A DNA stretch of 37,199 nucleotides from Candidatus Saccharimonadota bacterium (lineage in GTDB: Bacteria > Patescibacteriota > Saccharimonadia > Saccharimonadales > Saccharimonadaceae). The notes below the pieces were generated by a model. The model did no database searches, was not told the DNA's origin, and worked only from the letters and a program-made list of their open reading frames with translations. Within the stretch, counting starts at the first letter, position 1. Every line of letters starts with the position of its first letter. This document shows, piece by piece, positions 30,649 through 37,199 of the stretch. The position numbers and the translations under genes are program-made. Location: contig WRLL01000007.1 of NCBI GenBank assembly GCA_009777625.1, positions 1 to 37,199 of the forward strand, given 5' to 3'.

Positions 30649-31221
30649 GTGGATTTGCTGAAATCTACGCGCTCTCAGATTCTGATCGCGGTGCTACTGA
30701 TCGCGTTGATTTTCGCGGCGCGGTTGTTGCCGCATGCAGCGAACTTTACTCCGGTAGCAGCAGTCGGTTTGTTCGCCGGCGTTTATCTGCGTGGCAAGTG
30801 GGCGCCGTTTTTGCCGCTGGCCGGGCTCTTCTTGAGCGACCTGTTTATCGGCGGTTACGGTATACGCGGCATGACGATCGTGTATGGTGCTTTTATCTTT
30901 ACATTTTTGATCGGCAAAATCATGGCACGACGCGGAGTGTTTAATAGTAATGGCAAATTTGGCGCGAAATTTATGCGAGTTTTCGGCGGCGCAATTGCCA
31001 GCTCGGTCCTATTCTTTATCGTCACCAACAATATTTTCCTCTACACGCCGGCGTTTTATCCGATGACGTTCGACGGCATGATTGCCAGCTATGTCATGGG
31101 TATCCCGTTCTTCCGCAACCAGATTTTGGGCGATTTGATCTATTCAGGTGCGTTGTTTGGTGCTTATGAGGTAGCGCGAGTTTTGTCAGCACGGTTTGCT
31201 TTGCGGTCGGTTGAATCTTGA
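30649..31221 (+). CDS. DUF6580-like / ECF S-component-like membrane protein
   Basis: A 190-residue membrane protein with five or six helices. It opens with the conserved RLLPHAANFTPVAAVGLFAGVYL, a pattern seen in DUF6580 proteins that are related to ECF substrate-binding subunits, and ends with NQILGDLIYSGALFGAYEVARV. GTG at 30649 is chosen because a GAAGGGGTGGGG ribosome-binding site precedes it; an ATG at 30595 would extend it back into the upstream gene. Together with the DUF4430 protein it may import a cofactor, cobalamin being the best guess in view of the AdoCbl riboswitch at 18379. No ECF ATPase is in the window. Overlaps the convergent gene by 58 nt. Confidence 0.72.
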   Translation: MDLLKSTRSQILIAVLLIALIFAARLLPHAANFTPVAAVGLFAGVYLRGKWAPFLPLAGLFLSDLFIGGYGIRGMTIVYGAFIFTFLIGKIMARRGVFNSNGKFGAKFMRVFGGAIASSVLFFIVTNNIFLYTPAFYPMTFDGMIASYVMGIPFFRNQILGDLIYSGALFGAYEVARVLSARFALRSVES

Positions 31222-31796
31222 TTTTCTTTTAGCTGTTTACGTCGCACCAGCAAAAACACCGCGGCGCCTACGTAAAGCACTGTCCAAAATGCCGAGTTAA
31301 AAATCGTCGTAAAGGTGTAAGAAGCCACAATAATCCCTGTTAATATATAGCGAAAACCATTAACTGACCAGGTGAAAGCACTCTCGTCGTAAGGACTTTG
31401 GTAAGCTTTTCGCAGCGCCGGAATGAATCCGATAAACGACGCGATAGTTAGCAGCAACACCGCTAAAGCTGGCTGGTTAACTAATAGCCAAAATCCCAGC
31501 GCAATTATTGAGGTGACAAGACAAACCCAGTCGCTGGTCGTGAAGGTTACTTTCCTAGCGAACTTTAGGCCCAGCACCAGAACTGCTGCGTTGATCGTAG
31601 CCAGCGTAATATTCACCCACGTTGCCCAACCGCCGTCATTGTGCATCAGCACCAGCGAATAAACCGAAATAATAATCATCCACGACAACCACTGAGCCGG
31701 ATGTGGCACAATCCGCCCGCGAAAAATTCCAGTGAAGTATGGAATATACGATACGGCGATCAGAACTAAAGCCAATATAAAGATAGACAATTTCAC
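31164..31796 (-). CDS. Multi-pass membrane protein, PQ-loop-like
   Basis: A 210-residue protein with six or seven membrane helices and a short charged C-terminal tail (KENQDSTDRKANRADKTR). RGRIVPHPAQWLSWMI and IGFIPALRKAYQSPYDESAFTW resemble the paired PQ-loop repeats of small sugar or amino-acid transporters (SWEET/SemiSWEET, cystinosin), although the PQ dipeptide is PA in both. Substrate unknown. The tail overlaps the end of the convergent DUF6580-like gene by 58 nt, so opposing transcription may matter. The start at 31796 has no strong Shine-Dalgarno. Confidence 0.65.
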   Translation of the reverse strand: MKLSIFILALVLIAVSYIPYFTGIFRGRIVPHPAQWLSWMIIISVYSLVLMHNDGGWATWVNITLATINAAVLVLGLKFARKVTFTTSDWVCLVTSIIALGFWLLVNQPALAVLLLTIASFIGFIPALRKAYQSPYDESAFTWSVNGFRYILTGIIVASYTFTTIFNSAFWTVLYVGAAVFLLVRRKQLKENQDSTDRKANRADKTRATS

Positions 31797-31815
31797 GTAC
31801 GGCAGTATATGTCAC

Positions 31816-31824
31816 GGGGGGGGG
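31816..31824 (+). repeat. Nine-G tract (3 of 5), intergenic
   Basis: Exactly nine G between two minus-strand genes, eight bases before the left 29-bp direct repeat. It is not coding. Confidence 0.9.
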
Positions 31825-31831
31825 CAGTCAA

Positions 31832-31860
31832 GTACTTTTGTAAATATCACAACAATTAGC
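31832..31860 (+). repeat. Left copy of a 29-bp direct repeat
   Basis: It matches 33026-33054 at 25 of 29 positions, sharing an uninterrupted GTAAATATCACAACAATT (31840-31857). The two copies bracket the orphan gene at 31919-32986 together with its promoter. Confidence 0.8.
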
Positions 31861-31918
31861 AAATGAAAAATTTGAGCCTGCATAGACCCCTGTGGACTCG
31901 GCCGGAATTATATCCTCC

Positions 31919-32986
31919 TCAAGATTTTGCGGGACGAATCCCAAACCAGGATCTACCATCCCAAGTTTCAGACTTCCATCCAATGCAGATAGTCTCTTCG
32001 GAGCCAGAGAAAAAACCATGACATGTGCCATGTGGAGCACCTCCAAGTCTAGTGCGATCATTTCCTTGTAGCCATGTATAATATGTATTATTTGGGTCGG
32101 GTTCTAAAATGTGTCTATCGACACATGGCTGTCCCTTCTGTTTCTTGTGTGCTTGCAGCAGCAAATACTCAATAACAGTTGGATGGTTTTGATATTTATC
32201 GTAGGCCCCATTCTTCCACGGTAGGGGGTCTTCTCCTGGAATAATTCGAATAGTCCATGAATTAGAGGCTGTCTTGACCGTTTTAGGTAATGAATCTAAA
32301 GCCAGACTTTGCCATGACGATGCGGCTTCTTCGTCCATTCTTAAACCAATACATAACTTTTCATAAAGTTTATATAATTTATCGAGATCCATCGCTTGGT
32401 TAGCAATGACAATCACGTCACCTTCTTGGTATTGTCTGACTAGTTCTGCAAAATCGTATCCAGATGCGGCAAAATCGTCGGGAGATGGCATGGAAGAGCC
32501 ATTATCGACCATATCGTATAGTCTGCCAAAATCATAAAAAGCTTCTTCGAAAGTTTCCCTCAGATCATGATCTAATATTCTATCAATAATTGGATCTCTA
32601 TCAATGTCAGAGCCATAATCGGGGTCAGTGTCTCTTGGCTTATATCTGCCGGTGGTGGGCGGCGTGTAAGATATGTGCAGGGGGGGGGTATTTGGGTCTT
32701 GTGACTGATCTGCATCGTCAACGGCATCTTCTTCATTTAATAACATTGGCTCATAAGTATCGCAGCCATCAGTTGCAGTCTCAGGCTTCTCTACCCCTGA
32801 ATATAGGCCTCTGTTTGCTGCGTCTATTAGGCTGCGATAGTCGCGTCTATCAAGTTGCTCTTCTATCAATCTTGCTATTGCCCGAGATATGGGACCCCTG
32901 CCGTGCAGTTTGTTTGCAACAGATTCCCAGAACGATGGCTTATCGGGGGGGGGCATACTCCAGGGGGAAGGATATATCTCACTCAT
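31919..32986 (-). CDS. Orphan soluble protein of unknown function in a repeat-flanked cassette
   Basis: A 355-residue protein I do not recognise. The N-terminal third is rich in Pro, Asp and Glu and probably flexible (PPPDKPSFWE, then an Asp-rich NEEDAVDDADQSQ). From about residue 140 there is a helical region, then a C-terminal domain with several aromatic and Gly motifs (TWLQGND, GTCHGFFSG, CIGWKSETWDGRSWFG). No signal peptide or membrane helix. ATG 32986 is preferred: it lies seven nucleotides after a -10-like box, whereas the in-frame TTG at 33022 is part of the -35 box. Two nine-C runs in the coding sense encode parts of proline stretches. Direct repeats on both sides suggest an inserted cassette. 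Confidence 0.7.
   Translation of the reverse strand: MSEIYPSPWSMPPPDKPSFWESVANKLHGRGPISRAIARLIEEQLDRRDYRSLIDAANRGLYSGVEKPETATDGCDTYEPMLLNEEDAVDDADQSQDPNTPPLHISYTPPTTGRYKPRDTDPDYGSDIDRDPIIDRILDHDLRETFEEAFYDFGRLYDMVDNGSSMPSPDDFAASGYDFAELVRQYQEGDVIVIANQAMDLDKLYKLYEKLCIGLRMDEEAASSWQSLALDSLPKTVKTASNSWTIRIIPGEDPLPWKNGAYDKYQNHPTVIEYLLLQAHKKQKGQPCVDRHILEPDPNNTYYTWLQGNDRTRLGGAPHGTCHGFFSGSEETICIGWKSETWDGRSWFGIRPAKS
32680..32688 (+). repeat. Nine-G tract (4 of 5)
   Basis: Nine G on the plus strand, antisense to the orphan gene, where they read as ACC CCC CCC C (Thr-Pro-Pro-Leu). The frame is intact. Confidence 0.9.
32945..32953 (+). repeat. Nine-G tract (5 of 5)
   Basis: Nine G on the plus strand, antisense to the orphan gene and read as three Pro codons near its N-terminus. 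The frame is intact. Confidence 0.9.
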
Positions 32987-32993
32987 GAGCTTA

Positions 32994-33022
32994 ACGATAT
33001 CATATATAAGCATTATTGTCAA
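32994..33022 (-). promoter_or_regulatory. Promoter of the orphan gene
   Basis: On the minus strand TTGACA (33022-33017), a 17-nt spacer and a poor -10, TATCGT (32999-32994), then seven nucleotides to the ATG. Confidence 0.4.
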
Positions 33023-33025
33023 TCT

Positions 33026-33054
33026 GTACTGACGTAAATATCACAACAATTGGC
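33026..33054 (+). repeat. Right copy of the 29-bp direct repeat
   Basis: Partner of 31832-31860. Its last bases (TTGGC) form the start of the dnaK CIRCE element, while the left copy has TTAGC. Confidence 0.8.
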
Positions 33055-33088
33055 GCTCTTGACATGCGAGTGCTAACCTTGATACAAT
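33050..33088 (+). promoter_or_regulatory. CIRCE operator and promoter of dnaK
   Basis: TTGGCGCTC (33050-33058), nine bases and GAGTGCTAA (33068-33076) match CIRCE, with a perfect right arm. The -35 TTGACA (33059-33064) fills the loop, and TACAAT (33083-33088) follows after 18 nt. The transcript has a leader of about 60 nt and a normal AAGGAG ribosome-binding site. Confidence 0.9.
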
Positions 33089-33153
33089 GATTGCCAGTTG
33101 GCGGTCGACAAGCTAAACTGCCAAACATAATCGTAAAAGTTTAAGGAGAAAAA

Positions 33154-35046
33154 ATGGGCACAATCATCGGAATCGACCTCGGTACGACCAACAGCGCCTT
33201 TGCGTATATGCTGGCCGGAAAACCAGAGGTCATCAATAATAAAGAAGGCAGCCGCACCACGCCGAGCGTCGTCGCGATCAACAAAAAGGGCGAACGTTTG
33301 GTCGGGCAGGTCGCCCAGCGTCAGCGCGTCACCAACGCTACTGGTACGGTTTACGGCATCAAGCGCCTGATCGGCCGCAAGTTCAGCGCCAAAGAAGTTC
33401 AGGACGACATCAAAATCATGCCGTACAAAATCGTCGACAACAAAGGTAACGCCGGCGTCGAATTGGACGGAAAAGTTTATAGTCCAGAAGAAATTTCAGC
33501 AATGATCCTGGGCAAGATCAAGGCTGACGCCGAGAAATTCCTCGGCCAGCCGGTTACCGAAGCTGTCATTACTGTGCCGGCCTACTTTGACGATTCGCAA
33601 AGACAAGCCACCAAGGACGCCGGTAAAATCGCTGGCCTCGAGGTCAAACGTATTATCAACGAGCCGACGGCTGCGGCTTTGGCTTATGGCCTGGAAAATA
33701 GCAAGGAGGAAAAGATCGCCGTCTTCGACCTTGGTGGCGGCACGTTCGACGTGTCAATCTTGGAGCTGGGCGACGGCGTGTTCGAAGTGAAATCGACCAA
33801 CGGCGACACGCATTTGGGCGGCGAGGACTTCGACAATCGCATCGTTAATTATTTCCTGGAAACTTTCAAAAATGACACCGGTATTGATTTGAAGGACGAC
33901 AAAGCCGCCATGCAGCGCCTGAAGGACGAAGCCGAGAAAGCCAAAAAAGAGCTGTCGACCACGACCGAATACGAGGTCAACCTGCCGTTCATCACGGCCG
34001 ACGCCGATGGGCCGAAGCATTTTGAAACGAACTTGACGCGGGCGAAATTGATGGAACTGGTTGGTGATTTGATCGAACGATTGGCGATTCCGTGTGAAAA
34101 AGCTTTGAAAGACGCTGGCCTGAAAGCTAGCGACATCAACGAGGTCGTCCTGGTCGGTGGTATGACCCGCATGCCGGAAGTAGTAGACAAGGTTAAACAG
34201 ATCTTCGGCCGCGACCCAATGCAGGGCGTCAACCCCGACGAAGTTGTGGCAATCGGCGCGGCGATTCAGGGCGGCGTGCTGTCCGGCGACGTGAAAGATG
34301 TTTTGCTGCTAGACGTCACTCCTTTGACATTGGGAATTGAAACCATGGGCGGCGTGCGAACTCCTTTGATTGACAGAAACTCGACGATTCCGACGTCGAA
34401 ATCCGAAACCTTTTCAACTGCGGCCGACAACCAACCGCAAGTCGAAATCCACGTCCTGCAAGGCGAGCGCGAATTTGCTGCCGACAACAAAAGTTTGGGT
34501 AAATTTATCCTGGACGGAATTGCCCCGGCACCGCGCGGCGTGCCGCAGATCGAAGTGACCTTTAATCTCGACGCCAACGGCATTCTGAATGTCACGGCCA
34601 AGGACAAAGGCACCGGCAAAGAGCAGTCGATCACGATCCAGAACAGCGGTAATCTGAACAAGGAAGACATCGCCAAGGCGCAGGCCGAGGCCGAAGCCCA
34701 CGCCGACGAAGACAAGAAAAAGCGCGAGCTGACCGACGCCCGCAATCAGTTGGAAAACATGATTTACCAGGCCAAGAAAATGCCCGACGAGTTCAAGGAC
34801 AAAATCAGCGACGAGGACAAATCTGCTATCGAGGGTTCGGTCAAAGAAGCTGAATCCAAGTTGAGTTCAGAGGACAAGGATGAGTTGGAAGAAGCTTACA
34901 AAACTTTGAGCGAAAGAGTGCAAAGTATCGGTGCGAAAATGTATCAGCAAGCTGAAACGGAAACAAACGAAAGCCAAGAAGCAGACGATTCTGACAAAAA
35001 ATCAGACGAGCCAGTTGAAGGTGAAGTAGTCGACGAAAAGAAATAG
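33154..35046 (+). CDS. dnaK: Chaperone DnaK (Hsp70)
   Basis: A 630-residue Hsp70. The ATPase domain opens with [16 protein letters not shown], with phosphate-binding [14 protein letters not shown] and the adenosine motif [13 protein letters not shown]. The linker [18 protein letters not shown] leads to the substrate domain and a Lys/Glu-rich lid, ending in a disordered acidic tail (EGEVVDEKK). The length and tail are standard. Expression is under CIRCE, so HrcA represses it and heat induces it. dnaJ does not follow, and grpE lies upstream in another operon. The orphan cassette is inserted directly before its promoter, next to the CIRCE element. Confidence 0.98.
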   Translation: MGTIIGIDLGTTNSAFAYMLAGKPEVINNKEGSRTTPSVVAINKKGERLVGQVAQRQRVTNATGTVYGIKRLIGRKFSAKEVQDDIKIMPYKIVDNKGNAGVELDGKVYSPEEISAMILGKIKADAEKFLGQPVTEAVITVPAYFDDSQRQATKDAGKIAGLEVKRIINEPTAAALAYGLENSKEEKIAVFDLGGGTFDVSILELGDGVFEVKSTNGDTHLGGEDFDNRIVNYFLETFKNDTGIDLKDDKAAMQRLKDEAEKAKKELSTTTEYEVNLPFITADADGPKHFETNLTRAKLMELVGDLIERLAIPCEKALKDAGLKASDINEVVLVGGMTRMPEVVDKVKQIFGRDPMQGVNPDEVVAIGAAIQGGVLSGDVKDVLLLDVTPLTLGIETMGGVRTPLIDRNSTIPTSKSETFSTAADNQPQVEIHVLQGEREFAADNKSLGKFILDGIAPAPRGVPQIEVTFNLDANGILNVTAKDKGTGKEQSITIQNSGNLNKEDIAKAQAEAEAHADEDKKKRELTDARNQLENMIYQAKKMPDEFKDKISDEDKSAIEGSVKEAESKLSSEDKDELEEAYKTLSERVQSIGAKMYQQAETETNESQEADDSDKKSDEPVEGEVVDEKK

Positions 35047-35071
35047 CTTTTAAACTACAAAACGAAAAATT

Positions 35072-35103
35072 ACCTGGCAAGAGCTCAAAAAGCTCTTCCG
35101 GGT
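35072..35103 (+). other. Hairpin between dnaK and the nitroreductase gene
   Basis: AGAGCT (35080-35085) pairs with AGCTCT (35091-35096), extended by ACCTGG with CCGGGT (one G-U). No T-run follows, so it is more likely an RNA processing or stability element than a strong terminator. Confidence 0.4.
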
Positions 35104-35130
35104 AAATAAATTCAATCAAGGAGGTCCCCA

Positions 35131-35850
35131 ATGAACAAATCCGACATTCTAAAAGCCGCCAAGTGGCGCCAGGCTATCAAACAATTCGATCCCACGCGAA
35201 AAATCAACGACGACGATTTCAATTTCATTTTGGAAATTGCTCGAATCAGCCCGACGTCGAACGGCATCGAACCATGGAACGCGATCGTTGTTCAAAATGC
35301 GGATTTGCGTCAGAAATTAATCAAAGTTGCCCCCGGCGGCACCAGTCAACTTAACACCGCCAGCCACGTTGTAATCCTGACCACAAAACGCGCTTCACAA
35401 TTAAAACCGGGCAGCGATTACATCAAACACATGTCACGCGACGTACATGATCATCCGGCAGTCCAATTTGCCGCGTGGAAACAAGTTTATAGAGTTTTCC
35501 TATCGTCAATGCTGGGGGTTCTGAAAAATGACGACCTGCTGGAAGCACACGCTCAGCGCCAAGCCTACATCGTGCTGGGAAATATGATGTTGGCCGCTGC
35601 CGAAATTGGCATTGACAGTAGCCCAATGGAAGGTTTCTACTCCAAAAAGTTTGATAAGACTTTAGCCGAAGCTGGCGTGCTCGATCCAACGACGGATCGT
35701 TCGACTGTAATGGTGGCGTTTGGTTATCGACCATCAGATACGGCCACGACCAAAACGCGACCATCAGAAAAACTCAAGAAATTAGTTTTTGATTATGATG
35801 GCGATCACAAAACACGTCGAAGCTTGGACGAAATTGTAAAAACTGTATAA
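35131..35850 (+). CDS. Nitroreductase-family FMN oxidoreductase (NfsB-like)
   Basis: A 239-residue flavoprotein. FMN-binding segments include WRQAIKQFDPTRKI (residues 12-25), ARISPTSNGIEPWNAIVV, and GIDSSPMEGFYSKKFD. The C-terminal VMVAFGYRPSD is the usual family end. Such enzymes use NAD(P)H to reduce nitroaromatics, quinones or flavins as a homodimer. The physiological substrate is unclear. An AAGGAGG ribosome-binding site lies six nucleotides upstream of the ATG. It stands 84 nt after dnaK with no clear promoter, so read-through from dnaK is possible and would make it heat-inducible. Confidence 0.92.
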   Translation: MNKSDILKAAKWRQAIKQFDPTRKINDDDFNFILEIARISPTSNGIEPWNAIVVQNADLRQKLIKVAPGGTSQLNTASHVVILTTKRASQLKPGSDYIKHMSRDVHDHPAVQFAAWKQVYRVFLSSMLGVLKNDDLLEAHAQRQAYIVLGNMMLAAAEIGIDSSPMEGFYSKKFDKTLAEAGVLDPTTDRSTVMVAFGYRPSDTATTKTRPSEKLKKLVFDYDGDHKTRRSLDEIVKTV

Positions 35851-35916
35851 AACTCACTTACGGTTCAGACAACGAACCGGTCGACGAGAAAAAATAAAAC
35901 TTGCCCGTAACAACTC

Positions 35917-35950
35917 AAAAGTAGGTCGCGACAAACGACCTTTTACTTTT
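35917..35950. terminator. Terminator between convergent genes
   Basis: GGTCG (35924-35928) pairs with CGACC (35936-35940), flanked by AAAAGTA and TTTTACTTTT, giving U-runs in both directions. It overlaps the stop of the minus-strand gene. Confidence 0.75.
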
Positions 35951-36509
35951 ACCAGTCGTGCGATTTATTGATTTCAACGTAAACCATGGTCGGCCCGGCG
36001 TTCGCGTCCACCAAATTGGTTGCTTCTTCTTGGGGTTGACCCATGATGATGGCGTTGATAAATGCGTCGAAATGTGACTTACTGTTTAAATTAACAATTA
36101 AGAAATTGCCGCGATCGTTCTTGAAATGCAACATATTGGCGTTATCGGGTTCACCTTCTGGCCTGGAACCAATGAATTCCCATCCGGCGTCTTTCGCGAC
36201 AGATTTGATCTTGTCGACAGTCTCTCTAACGGTTGCACCGTAAACGAATGAGCAGGCTGTACTATTATTGTCGCGCCGACCGTCGATTTTACATAACTCA
36301 TAGCGTGTAAATCCTTTGTCCCCCAGATTCAACTGCTTGAACGCCTCTTTACGAAATTTATATCGCATAACTGACGGCGTAGCTATAACCGTACCCACGA
36401 TGACCAAAGCCAGAATCGTACCAATAACAGTGAACAGTATCAGATTCCAGTTCACGCCTTTATGCGCAGCTTTAGATTTAGTAGCCTTAGTAGATTTTGA
36501 TTTAGCCAT
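35949..36509 (-). CDS. Membrane-anchored protein of unknown function
   Basis: A 186-residue protein. A Lys/Ser-rich N-terminus (residues 1-18) precedes one membrane helix (about 24-48, LILFTVIGTILALVIVGTVI). The outer domain of about 135 residues has two cysteines (LCKIDGRRDNNSTAC) likely to be disulfide-bonded outside the cell. The end has no recognised motif. I do not recognise the family. Start ATG at 36509 has a GGGAGGGG ribosome-binding site, with a minus-strand TATAAT at 36547-36542. It is a single-gene unit ending in a shared terminator. Confidence 0.7.
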   Translation of the reverse strand: MAKSKSTKATKSKAAHKGVNWNLILFTVIGTILALVIVGTVIATPSVMRYKFRKEAFKQLNLGDKGFTRYELCKIDGRRDNNSTACSFVYGATVRETVDKIKSVAKDAGWEFIGSRPEGEPDNANMLHFKNDRGNFLIVNLNSKSHFDAFINAIIMGQPQEEATNLVDANAGPTMVYVEINKSHDW

Positions 36510-36587
36510 TTCCCCTCCCTATGTTAAAAAGCACTAGTATGATTATACATGAAATGATTTTAATATTGTAGGCTTGCGTCAATCGTT

Positions 36588-36616
36588 TTGCTTTATATGA
36601 GAGAATAAGCTAAAAT
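36588..36616 (+). promoter_or_regulatory. Promoter of the threonine dehydratase gene
   Basis: TTGCTT (36588-36593), a 17-nt spacer and TAAAAT (36611-36616). A short leader of about 22 nt carries an AGAGAGG ribosome-binding site before the ATG at 36645. Confidence 0.5.
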
Positions 36617-36644
36617 ATCCAACGTATTATAAAGAGAGGCAAAC

Positions 36645-37199
36645 CATGAAAACTTCTGACATCAATGACGCTATGCGTCGCATAGAGCCAGCCGTCCATA
36701 AAACTGCACTGGACTTTTCAGAGACCTTTTCCAGGCTCAGTGGCACTAATGTTTTTCTAAAACTGGAAAATCTGCAAAAGACCGGCTCGTTCAAAGTCCG
36801 CGGCGCGTTCAACGCCGTAGCCAAGTTAGCTGAATCCGGCAAAGTCAAGAATGTCGTCGCAGCCAGCGCCGGCAATCACGCGCAGGGCGTGGCCTACGCG
36901 GCGCGCGAATTGGGCATGAAAGCCACCATCGTCATGCCGCGCTCGACACCGGTGGCCAAAGTTCTAGCCACCAAGAACTACGGTGCTAAAGTCGAGCTGG
37001 TCGGCGATTTCTACGACGACGCCTACGAACACGCTGTAAAACTGGCCGACAAAACTGGCGCGCAGTTCATTCATCCCTTTGACAACGAAGATGTTATCGC
37101 CGGACAGGGAACTATAGGTTTGGAAATCCTTGACCAGAACCCGGTGATCGACACTGTCGTCGTGCCGGTTGGCGGAGGAGGCTTGCTAGCGGGCGTAGC
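36645..37199 (+). CDS. ilvA: Threonine dehydratase, 3' end cut by window edge
   Basis: The first 185 codons of a fold-type II PLP enzyme. The PLP-binding lysine is in LQKTGSFKVRGA (about residues 44-55), AASAGNHAQGVAYAA binds the PLP phosphate side, and VVPVGGGGLLAGVA is the glycine loop at the window end. These are typical of IlvA/TdcB-type threonine ammonia-lyases that make 2-oxobutanoate; serine racemase is a less likely alternative. Whether a C-terminal ACT regulatory domain follows cannot be seen. No attenuator or leader peptide is visible in the short leader. Confidence 0.9.

Noticed and set aside
1-37199. TGA recoding as in some CPR bacteria
   Set aside because: Several genes end in TGA at the expected family length (for example the HNH nuclease, the ABC membrane piece and the NUDIX gene), and no conserved family reads through TGA.
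1-37199. CRISPR arrays, insertion sequences, prophage or integrase genes
   Set aside because: No regularly spaced repeats, no transposase or recombinase ORF and no terminal inverted repeats were seen. The cassette at 31832-33054 and the insertion at 12382 carry no mobility gene.

Overview
The window reads as a stretch of a bacterial chromosome with a small, dense gene set, most likely from the Patescibacteria (CPR), with Saccharibacteria-like lineages as my best guess. The reasons are an archaeal-type aspartyl-tRNA synthetase, a short HrcA, DnaK without a neighbouring dnaJ, many small secreted or membrane-anchored proteins of unknown function, and tight gene packing. TGA is used as an ordinary stop, which argues against the TGA-recoding CPR groups. 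The taxonomic call is an inference from protein character, not a search result.

Layout. 1-2.6 kb: a partial adenylate-kinase-like gene, divergent from a small AbrB-type regulator, then a DsbA-like thiol oxidoreductase and a CBS-domain membrane protein. 2.6-7.9 kb: aspS with a structured leader, a 2H phosphoesterase, a metallo-beta-lactamase-fold hydrolase, an exported HNH nuclease and a P1B metal ATPase. 7.9-14.7 kb: a heterodimeric ABC exporter operon flanked by HAD-type hydrolases (one fused to a uracil-DNA-glycosylase-like domain). One exporter subunit is split at the membrane-domain/ATPase junction by an A+T-rich nucleotidyltransferase gene. 14.7-18.3 kb: a sugar-nucleotide-epimerase-like enzyme and an MgtA-like P-type ATPase. 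18.3-23.9 kb: an anaerobic ribonucleotide reductase operon (nrdD, nrdG, a flavin reductase, and a disordered protein with a cysteine cluster) under an apparent NrdR site and an adenosylcobalamin riboswitch, then tRNA-Asn. 23.9-26.5 kb: argGH on the minus strand, preceded by what looks like a complete ribosome-mediated attenuator with an arginine-rich leader peptide. 26.5-31.8 kb: two exported or membrane proteins, hrcA (CIRCE), a 40-residue membrane protein, a NUDIX protein, a GNAT, grpE, a structured intergenic region, and a DUF4430 / DUF6580-like pair. 31.8-37.2 kb: an orphan gene flanked by 29-bp direct repeats, dnaK (CIRCE), a nitroreductase, a membrane-anchored unknown, and the start of threonine dehydratase.

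Regulation is unusually readable here. Many promoters place the -10 box only 6-10 nt before the start codon, implying leaderless mRNAs. The AbrB-type regulator and the ABC exporter share an identical 19-bp promoter/operator sequence about 8.6 kb apart. HrcA would control itself and dnaK through CIRCE elements. The nrd operon and the DUF4430/DUF6580 pair suggest a B12-dependent economy. The best candidates for something undescribed are the argGH attenuator, the shared AbrB operator, the interrupted ABC exporter, and five exact nine-G tracts that all lie on the same DNA strand regardless of gene direction.
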